Origin: JBAXPW01 sp037132015
GTDB lineage: Bacteria > Patescibacteriota > Microgenomatia > UBA1406 > GWC2-37-13
NCBI GenBank assembly: GCA_037132015.1
Contig: JBAXPW010000036.1
Span: 1-12,745, forward strand
DNA: 12,745 nt
Reading direction: 5' to 3'
Of this stretch, positions 1 through 6,239 are shown piece after piece. The stretch's first letter is position 1. Each line of letters opens with the position of its first letter. The translations under genes and the position numbers were made by a program. A model generated the notes under the pieces. It did not search any database and was not told the DNA's origin. It saw only the letters and a program-made list of their open reading frames with translations.

Positions 1-54
1 CGTAGACTGTTAAAGTCTAAAATCGTAGGTGGTGCATTTCGAAATAGAATGTAG
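1..54 (+). CDS. Probable C-terminal end of an upstream gene (partial)
   Basis: The frame starting at base 1 is open for 17 codons and ends at TAG (52-54). The other two plus frames stop within the first dozen bases. The encoded tail is strongly basic (it starts RRLLKSK and ends in GGAFRNRM), as protein C-termini often are. The next gene's promoter begins 6 nt after the stop, which fits a gene boundary here. Too little is visible to name a family. One minus-strand frame is also open across this stretch, so the call is tentative. Confidence 0.35.
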   Translation, partial: RRLLKSKIVGGAFRNRM

Positions 55-60
55 GTTAAC

Positions 61-89
61 TTGACTAATGTGTATAATAAGCCTATAAT
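61..89 (+). promoter_or_regulatory. Sigma-70-type promoter of the alpha/beta-hydrolase gene
   Basis: TTGACT (61-66) and TATAAT (84-89) are separated by exactly 17 bp, a near-consensus housekeeping promoter. Transcription would begin around 96-97, giving a leader of about 18 nt before the ATG at 115. The TTG at 61, which could be misread as a start codon, is the first half of the -35 box. A second -10-like hexamer, TATAAA (103-108), lies 6 nt before the ATG but has no matching -35. Confidence 0.75.
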
Positions 90-114
90 ATGGTATTATA
101 CGTATAAAATATGT

Positions 115-2058
115 ATGTCTGAAATAGCAGGATATAATCCAACACTAGAACAACAATTTCATTTTAGGCTTCCGGCAGTATTATCAGTACCACGAATGCC
201 AACTAGAACAGAAGAATTAATTAACCATAATACAGCGCTCTGTTTAGCAAAAGACTTATTGGAAAAGGACTCTAGAGCTCAATTTTTGACTCTCGATGAC
301 TGGGTAGTAACCCAAGGAATTGAAACTAAATTAGTTAAAAAAGGGCCACCATTTGAATTGGAGGTTGCTCCAGAAGTATTAGCGGATTTTGGTGTCATAG
401 GACCTCATTCTAATCAATTGGGCAGGTTAATTAAAATTGCAGAACAAATGGGAATCAATGAAGGAAGACTGACTAATGAATATAGAGTTTGTTCCAACAC
501 CACAAGATACTTAGTTGCTCAAACATTACGTCATAATAGAAATAGATTAGCTCCATTCATTGATCGTGCACTAGTACAACATAATCCTCAACTGGAAGAA
601 CTTGCTCGGTTACATAATGCTGTATCAGAAATGAGACCGGTAGTATCAGAGGTGCAAGAACGAGTCGAGTCGCTCCCGTGGGCAACAAACTGGGAAACTG
701 CAATACTTGTGGAGGCTGTAGAGGGTGGAGTTCCCTATGTTAAGCTGGATTTTACAAGTGACGGTGTTGTTGAAGCAATGACGGCTATTGATCCCAGACA
801 AGAAAAAGATATTCAGGGATTATACAAAGAACTCTTTGCGGTTCTTGGTGGAAAAGATCATATTCCTTTCAGTGTGCGAATCCCAGTTGCTTTTACAAAT
901 ATAGAAAAAGTTAGAAAATTGATGTGTAATAGCCCGATACAACGAGATAATAGTGAGCAAAAGAAAACACTTGATGAGATGTTGCATACAGCTAATATTC
1001 CAAATATCCAAAATGTACAGGTGTGGTTAAATGGATTTCTTGGAAATAAAGATATATGGGATGGCGAACATGCTTCTCAATATTTACAACCCTCTCAATT
1101 TGATGAAAATGGTATTCCAGATATGATACTTTGTTCTATTACTACCCTCGGATATGATAATTCAATTGCAACTAAAGAAAAACGAGCACTGTATGGTCAT
1201 ACCTATAAACCAGAAAATAATCCTCTCAAAAAGGAAGCAGAAACATATATGGAGTTATTATCTCTAATGATAGGATTGAATAATCCAGAAAAAAATATTT
1301 TCATAGGAGGATGGTCATTGGGAGGACGTATTGCAATGGAGATGTACCGAACATGGATAGAGCGAGCACATCGGATGGGTGAAATGCCAGAAATGGGAAA
1401 ATCAATAAATACAATGGCTCAAATGACATTTGGTATGTACACACCATTTTTACCAGGGACGGGACTTATTGCGAACGGCACAAAAGATCTTGAAGCTAAT
1501 GAGAGCAGATTAAAGGCGATAGCACTTATACAATCGTTAGCAGTTAAGATAACTTCATTGATAGCAAAAAAGACTGCTAGTAGTACAATAGTAATGGAGG
1601 GTCTTGTTAGGTTGGCGCTTCCTGCAACAATGATTATATTGGGAACATCAAATGTTGAATTTGCCTTAAAACATGCAAGAATGTTGGTGGGAAATCCAGA
1701 AGTATCACTTGGATGGATGAATTTGATGAGAGATGAACAAAAATTTCCTGATGTTGGAAGTGGAGCACCATACAGCGCTCTTTATGGAGGTGTTTCGGAT
1801 GCTTTTATAGTATTAGGTAATAATGACAGTATCTTGGATCCTAATCGACAATTAAGCCAACTGCTTAAAATCATACCAAAAGGGGGTAGCAGTATGCCAA
1901 TAGTTATTACAGATAGCGGACATATTTGTTTTAGTGATGTGCCACCATGGATGATACGTCAGCTTATGACGGCATCAAAGGATGATAGGTCGGAGTTTTT
2001 ACAATCATGGGAAGGAAATAAAAACAACACGTTTCCTCATGGAGTTACTGTTTTATAA
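115..2058 (+). CDS. Alpha/beta-hydrolase-fold protein with long uncharacterised N-terminal half
   Basis: This 647-aa protein has the catalytic elements of an alpha/beta hydrolase in its C-terminal half. A strand and oxyanion-type loop WLNGFLGNKDIW lies near residue 306 (usually HGFxG). The nucleophile elbow GGWSLGG contains Ser401, an acidic residue is at Asp571 or Asp575 in GNNDSILD, and His603 sits in DSGHICF. About 130 residues between elbow and acid form a mostly hydrophobic and helical insert, probably a lid. The first 300 residues resemble no family I recognise. No signal peptide is evident, so the protein is probably cytoplasmic. The ATG at 115 is preferred because the in-frame TTG at 61 is in the promoter. 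The gene converges with gpmI and overlaps its end by 14 bp. The substrate is unknown; an esterase, lipase, thioesterase or peptidase are all possible. Confidence 0.65.
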   Translation: MSEIAGYNPTLEQQFHFRLPAVLSVPRMPTRTEELINHNTALCLAKDLLEKDSRAQFLTLDDWVVTQGIETKLVKKGPPFELEVAPEVLADFGVIGPHSNQLGRLIKIAEQMGINEGRLTNEYRVCSNTTRYLVAQTLRHNRNRLAPFIDRALVQHNPQLEELARLHNAVSEMRPVVSEVQERVESLPWATNWETAILVEAVEGGVPYVKLDFTSDGVVEAMTAIDPRQEKDIQGLYKELFAVLGGKDHIPFSVRIPVAFTNIEKVRKLMCNSPIQRDNSEQKKTLDEMLHTANIPNIQNVQVWLNGFLGNKDIWDGEHASQYLQPSQFDENGIPDMILCSITTLGYDNSIATKEKRALYGHTYKPENNPLKKEAETYMELLSLMIGLNNPEKNIFIGGWSLGGRIAMEMYRTWIERAHRMGEMPEMGKSINTMAQMTFGMYTPFLPGTGLIANGTKDLEANESRLKAIALIQSLAVKITSLIAKKTASSTIVMEGLVRLALPATMIILGTSNVEFALKHARMLVGNPEVSLGWMNLMRDEQKFPDVGSGAPYSALYGGVSDAFIVLGNNDSILDPNRQLSQLLKIIPKGGSSMPIVITDSGHICFSDVPPWMIRQLMTASKDDRSEFLQSWEGNKNNTFPHGVTVL

Positions 2059-3583
2059 TCAAACTTTCAAAGTCCTTTTCAGGTTTTGGGATTTGCATGA
2101 GCTCAAGAGCTGTCCCTGCAATCTTACTCAAACCATTTGAGTGATGATGATCCAATTTCAAATGATGATTTTTTGAATCTTTGAGATCGTATATAATAAA
2201 AGGTACAGGATTCATAGTATGAGCAGAGTGAGGCTCCTTTGTTACAAGATCATACATAATATCTGCGTTGCCATGATCCGATGTGATAAGACAAATATAT
2301 TCTTCTTGAGTGAGAATCGCGCATAATCGCTGGAGTTCATTATCTGCTTTTTCAATACCCTTAATGATGGCTTCCACTTTTGTTGTATGTCCCACCATAT
2401 CGGGATTAGCAAAATTAACAAGAATAAAATCAGGTTTTTTTTCTTTAATAATTTCTATGGTATTATCTGTTATCTCGCGTGCTTTCATCTCTGGGGCCAG
2501 ATCATGTTTGACCTTGTTGCTTTCTGCAATACTTCTCGTTTCTCCATCAAAAATTACCTCAACTCCTCCGTTAAAAAAGAACGTAACATGAGGTGCTTTT
2601 TCTGTTTCTGCAGTACGAAGTTGTGTTTTTTCATGGTGGCTGAGCCATTCACCTAATGTATTTTTCACCGTTTGTTTCTTGAATAGCAGAGGAAAGGAAT
2701 ATGATTTATCATATTGAGTCATCGTAACTATTCTTGCATTGGGTTTGATTTCTCCAATTTTTGAAGCAATTTGTTTCATGCGATCTGAACGGAAGTTGAA
2801 GAAAAAAACAACAGCATCATCCTCCATGCCTGTATATGTATTGTCAATGAGCGTTGGTGCTATAAATTCATCAGTCGTCTCATGAGAATAATTGTGATTT
2901 ATTGTGTGTTGTAAATTTTGTGCCCAATCATCACTGTGATGAGATTCTTCTCCCGTTTTTGCTGATACTATTGTGTCTGTTGCAAGACCTGTACGATCCC
3001 AGTTGAGATCGCGGTCCATCGCGTAATATCGGCCTGAAAGGGTTACAACTTTACCATAATTTAATTTTTTAATGATCTGTATGAGAGTATTTGCAGAATG
3101 AATAGCGGAGGTTTGTGAGACATCGCGTCCATCCGAAATAAAGTGTATTAATGGTTCTTTACATCCTTGTTCTTTGAAGATCTGTAATAAATGAAAGAGA
3201 TGATCTTCATGGCTATGTACTCCACCGGGAGATACTAATCCAATTAAATGAAGTGATTTGTGTTTGGCTTGTTCTATAAGTTTTATAAATTCAGGATTAT
3301 TTTTAATATTTGTTTCAGCATCGATTCCTGAAATACTTCGAGTAATGCGGGGAAGATCTTGATAGAGTACACGACCTGCTCCAATGGTGAGATGTCCAAC
3401 TTCACTTCCTCCTATTTGTCCAGCAGGAAGTCCTACGTATTCTCCACTCGCTTGAAGTTTGGTATGTGGAAAATGTTCCCAGAGTGAATCAAAAAAAGGT
3501 GTCTTTGATATGAAAATACCATTGTTTTCTTTTTTTTCTCCTATTCCCCAACCATCAAGAATAATTAAAGCTAATCTACGCAT
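2045..3583 (-). CDS. gpmI: 2,3-bisphosphoglycerate-independent phosphoglycerate mutase
   Basis: GpmI interconverts 3-phosphoglycerate and 2-phosphoglycerate in the cytoplasm through a phosphoserine intermediate, using two divalent metals. At 512 aa it has the usual family length and both domains. The metal site at the start is ILDGWG (Asp10), and the nucleophile is Ser60 in GGSEVGH. Substrate residues appear as HSH (122-124), DGRD (151-154), GRYYAMDRD (184-192) and NFRSDR (263-268). ETEKAPHVTFFFNGG follows near 326-340. The remaining metal ligands are Asp395 and His399 in NPDMVGH, Asp436-His437 in SDHGNAD, and His455 in HTMNPVP. The usual Asn before SEVGH is Gly here. It lies 22 nt after the 383-aa gene and has its own -10 hexamer 6 nt before the ATG, so it may be transcribed alone. 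Enolase, the next glycolytic enzyme, is two genes upstream. Confidence 0.97.
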   Translation of the reverse strand: MRRLALIILDGWGIGEKKENNGIFISKTPFFDSLWEHFPHTKLQASGEYVGLPAGQIGGSEVGHLTIGAGRVLYQDLPRITRSISGIDAETNIKNNPEFIKLIEQAKHKSLHLIGLVSPGGVHSHEDHLFHLLQIFKEQGCKEPLIHFISDGRDVSQTSAIHSANTLIQIIKKLNYGKVVTLSGRYYAMDRDLNWDRTGLATDTIVSAKTGEESHHSDDWAQNLQHTINHNYSHETTDEFIAPTLIDNTYTGMEDDAVVFFFNFRSDRMKQIASKIGEIKPNARIVTMTQYDKSYSFPLLFKKQTVKNTLGEWLSHHEKTQLRTAETEKAPHVTFFFNGGVEVIFDGETRSIAESNKVKHDLAPEMKAREITDNTIEIIKEKKPDFILVNFANPDMVGHTTKVEAIIKGIEKADNELQRLCAILTQEEYICLITSDHGNADIMYDLVTKEPHSAHTMNPVPFIIYDLKDSKNHHLKLDHHHSNGLSKIAGTALELMQIPKPEKDFESLIIKQ

Positions 3584-3589
3584 AAAATA

Positions 3590-3595
3590 AGTATA
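3590..3595 (-). promoter_or_regulatory. -10 box of gpmI, leaderless arrangement
   Basis: On the minus strand TATACT is followed by six bases and then the gpmI ATG, placing the expected transcription start at or next to the start codon. No Shine-Dalgarno sequence is present. No convincing -35 hexamer lies 16-18 bp upstream, so the call rests on the -10 match and on similar placements at other genes in this window. Confidence 0.5.
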
Positions 3596-3605
3596 CCATA
3601 TTTTT

Positions 3606-4757
3606 CTATGGGCGATATCGTAACGAACTATTTATTTGAGTAATTTTTGGCCAAATCTTTTTATCAAAAATAACACGAAGAAATAAATGTTGAAAATTTC
3701 CTGAATTTGGGTTTGTAATTGCGTGAATATATGTATGTACATGTTTCCATATATCTGGTATCTCGCTTGATAATATACTAAAAAGAGGCTTGCCCTGCGG
3801 ACCAAATAGATTTTTATTTATTGATAGTGTATGTGTGTAAAAATTATCAAATTCTGTTATTTGTCTCCATAATTCTTGTTTATCTGTATCTTTAAGAGAT
3901 GTTGTTGGAATAGAATAATCCCTACAATATTGTATTACATGGCTAAAAAATCCAAGATTGGAAACAATTTGCATAATGTTCTTAGATAAATATTCTTCTA
4001 ATTCTAAAATAGTATTGTGTTGTACTCCAATAAAAGAATAATATGCAGAGGTTTCCAATTGAGGATTGTTTGAAATCTGTCTAAGAAAAGGATTGAATGT
4101 TGATCCAATAATATGAGTGAGAAGTATCGATTTATCAAAAGTAAGCGTTTGTCGAAGAAGAGTAGATGGTGATAGGTCTTCAATTGTTCTTAGAATAATG
4201 GGGGATCTTGGTGCTTGGGCTGGTTGACATTGCGACTTTTCACGTTGTTGCCATGCAATTGATTGATCTTGAACCCAATCGATTGTGGACGCGACTGCAG
4301 GTGTGGTATATAAACCGTCCGTATTTTGTAAGTCTTTCAAAGCAAGAGTGGTCCCGTCTAAAAGAATAAATATTTCGGGATCATCGCCTGTTATTTGAAG
4401 TTGTGTTGGTGAAATAGCATCGATACGTCTTAAACGAACTCCAAATGCGCCTGATCTATTCAAAATATCACCAATAGTTACAGTGCCTTGTGGTGATTCT
4501 TCTTCTATAACTCTAATTAATCGTGCAAGAAATGGTTGTTTAGATGGATTAAATGGTCTGTTCGACGGTGTTATAAGTTTTCTTAAATCAACGGGAGAAC
4601 AATGTGTAGTAAAAACAGTATGCAATGCCTTGCAAGTAAAAGGGTCATTGGGCAACTGTGAAGTTGGTTCATGAAACATTAATCCCTCTCTTAGTGAACC
4701 GAATATTACTTGCCGAATTGCTTGATTGCCAATGCCTCTATGAATTTCACTTTCCAT
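3606..4757 (-). CDS. Unrecognised 383-aa protein between eno and gpmI
   Basis: I do not recognise this protein. It has no signal peptide, no clear membrane segment and no catalytic motif I can name. Residues about 90-142 look beta-rich (alternating hydrophobics, with an FILLDGTTLAL stretch) and might form a small beta domain. Residues 170-190 are polar and Pro/Gln-rich, probably a linker. The remaining 190 residues look largely helical with aromatic residues, and the tail is basic (SSLRYRP). Translation starts at an ATG without a ribosome-binding motif. The long intact frame, codon use like its neighbours, and the fit between eno and gpmI support a real gene. Being flanked by two glycolytic genes does not itself indicate a metabolic role, because each neighbour seems to have its own promoter. 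Confidence 0.8.
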   Translation of the reverse strand: MESEIHRGIGNQAIRQVIFGSLREGLMFHEPTSQLPNDPFTCKALHTVFTTHCSPVDLRKLITPSNRPFNPSKQPFLARLIRVIEEESPQGTVTIGDILNRSGAFGVRLRRIDAISPTQLQITGDDPEIFILLDGTTLALKDLQNTDGLYTTPAVASTIDWVQDQSIAWQQREKSQCQPAQAPRSPIILRTIEDLSPSTLLRQTLTFDKSILLTHIIGSTFNPFLRQISNNPQLETSAYYSFIGVQHNTILELEEYLSKNIMQIVSNLGFFSHVIQYCRDYSIPTTSLKDTDKQELWRQITEFDNFYTHTLSINKNLFGPQGKPLFSILSSEIPDIWKHVHTYIHAITNPNSGNFQHLFLRVIFDKKIWPKITQINSSLRYRP

Positions 4758-4789
4758 ATGAGATGAGGGGATTAATTATTAGTAATTAT

Positions 4790-4795
4790 ATTATA
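4790..4795 (-). promoter_or_regulatory. Possible -10 box of the 383-aa gene
   Basis: TATAAT on the minus strand lies 32 nt before the ATG at 4757, within the 197-bp gap after eno. This would give a leader of about 25 nt. No good -35 is visible at 16-18 bp, and the AT-rich gap contains other similar hexamers, so confidence is limited. Confidence 0.35.
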
Positions 4796-4954
4796 GAATG
4801 TTGTAATAAGCAAAACTGAGAATTATATAGTTAGAATATACTGATGATTGGAAATTTCTTACTACACTCACATATCAACTCAGTAGAGTTTATCCTGTTT
4901 ATATATTCAAATAAAGTGATGAATATTTGTCAGTGATAGTGCATCTCACAGTAT

Positions 4955-6193
4955 TTAAAAACCGTGTTCGATTTCGATAAGACGATTGTATTTTGCTAAT
5001 CGCTCTGATCGAGACATAGAGCCTGTTTTGATATAATCAGCAGATACTCCATACGCAAGGTCTGCGATGAATGCATCTTCTGTTTCACCTGATCGATGAG
5101 ACACGACGACTTTCCATCCAGCTGCTTTTGTAAGTTTGATTGCTTCGATTGTTTCTGAGACAGAGCCTATTTGATTGAGTTTTATCAACACTGCATTCGA
5201 TGCTTGACTTTCGATTCCTCTTTGTATACGTTTGACATTTGTTACAAAAAGATCATCACCAACAATGTGATATTCATCACCAGAAGCATCTGTCATCTTG
5301 TGAAAATGATCCCAATCATCCTCTGCAAATGGATCTTCAAATGATGTGATAAAGTATCGAGAACGTAAATCTTGATAATACTTTAGAAGGTCATCACCTG
5401 ATAATACTTGATTTGTTTTTTGAAGAATATATTTGCCATCCTTGTAAAATTCGGTTGCTGCAACATCAAGTGCAAGATGAAAATCTTTTGCATTTTTATA
5501 TCCTAATTTTTCTGCAGAAAGTATGGTAAGATCGAGAACGTGTTCATTTGATGTGAGCGCAGGTGAATATCCACCTTCATCGCCGACAAGTCGAGAAAGT
5601 TTGAGATCTTTCAATTCTGCTCCGAGTTGTTGAAAAATTTCAGATGCTATCTGTAGTGCGACTGTTGGTTGTTTGGAATTAGGAACAATCATAAATTCCT
5701 GAATATCGAAATTCCATCCTGCGTGTTTGCCACCATTAACGATATTAACCATCAATCGAGGAAATTGTACTGGCGCTCCTGCAAAATAATATTCTTTTAT
5801 AAATTGCCAAAGTGGTCTTTTATAGATATGTGCAGATGCACGTGTGATTGCCATAGATACACCAAGAATGGCATTTGCTCCGAGAACTGTTTTCCCTGCA
5901 GTTCCATCAAGTTCTATCATGATTTTATCAAGAGTTTGTGGATCTGCATCATGGCCTTGTATTGCGGGTGCAATTTTTGTGTTGATATTGTCTACTGCTT
6001 TGAGAACTCCTTGACCCATGTGTCGTTTTATATCTCCATCGCGTAATTCGAGCGCCTCATGAGAACCTGTTGATGATCCTGAAGGAACAGATGCAGAATG
6101 CACTGAACCGTCTTCTAATGTAATAAATGCACGAACCGTTGGTTTGCCACGTGAATCTAAGATTTCTATGGCATTAGTTGATGAAATTTTCAT
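4955..6193 (-). CDS. eno: Enolase (phosphopyruvate hydratase)
   Basis: Enolase dehydrates 2-phosphoglycerate to phosphoenolpyruvate in glycolysis and works in reverse in gluconeogenesis. The 412-aa protein is nearly full length; E. coli enolase is about 430 aa, and the C-terminus is slightly shorter here. The N-terminal ILDSRGKPTV motif and the mobile loop SGSSTGS (38-44) are present. His157 lies in NGGKHAG. The catalytic acid is Glu206 in VGDEGGYSP and the base is Lys338 in LIKLNQIGS. Metal ligands are Asp243, Glu286 (FEDPFAEDDW) and Asp313 (VGDDLFVTN). SHRSGETED (365-373) and KTGSMSRSER (389-398) complete the site. All active-site residues are intact. It follows the glycoside-hydrolase-like gene by 46 nt and carries its own -10 box, so it may be a separate unit. 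Together with GpmI it covers two consecutive glycolytic steps. Confidence 0.98.
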   Translation of the reverse strand: MKISSTNAIEILDSRGKPTVRAFITLEDGSVHSASVPSGSSTGSHEALELRDGDIKRHMGQGVLKAVDNINTKIAPAIQGHDADPQTLDKIMIELDGTAGKTVLGANAILGVSMAITRASAHIYKRPLWQFIKEYYFAGAPVQFPRLMVNIVNGGKHAGWNFDIQEFMIVPNSKQPTVALQIASEIFQQLGAELKDLKLSRLVGDEGGYSPALTSNEHVLDLTILSAEKLGYKNAKDFHLALDVAATEFYKDGKYILQKTNQVLSGDDLLKYYQDLRSRYFITSFEDPFAEDDWDHFHKMTDASGDEYHIVGDDLFVTNVKRIQRGIESQASNAVLIKLNQIGSVSETIEAIKLTKAAGWKVVVSHRSGETEDAFIADLAYGVSADYIKTGSMSRSERLAKYNRLIEIEHGF

Positions 6194-6202
6194 AGTGAAT
6201 TT

Positions 6203-6208
6203 ATTATA
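6203..6208 (-). promoter_or_regulatory. -10 box of eno, near-leaderless
   Basis: A perfect TATAAT on the minus strand ends 9 nt before the eno ATG, predicting a leader of only about 2-3 nt. The -35 region at 17 bp (TTACAC) matches consensus poorly. No Shine-Dalgarno motif is present. Confidence 0.55.
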
Positions 6209-6239
6209 ACAAATCCAATATGAGAGTGTAAGGGTTTAT

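Noticed and set aside
3..19. Perfect 6-bp inverted repeat TAGACT/AGTCTA with a 5-nt loop, resembling a tRNA anticodon arm.
   Set aside because: Position 33 of the putative loop is not T, and no acceptor, D or T arm pairs in the flanking sequence. It lies in a plausible coding tail.
4877..4890. Small hairpin AACTC-AGTA-GAGTT in the eno to 383-aa gene gap, considered as a terminator.
   Set aside because: The stem is only 5 bp and AT-rich, and no T tract follows on either strand.
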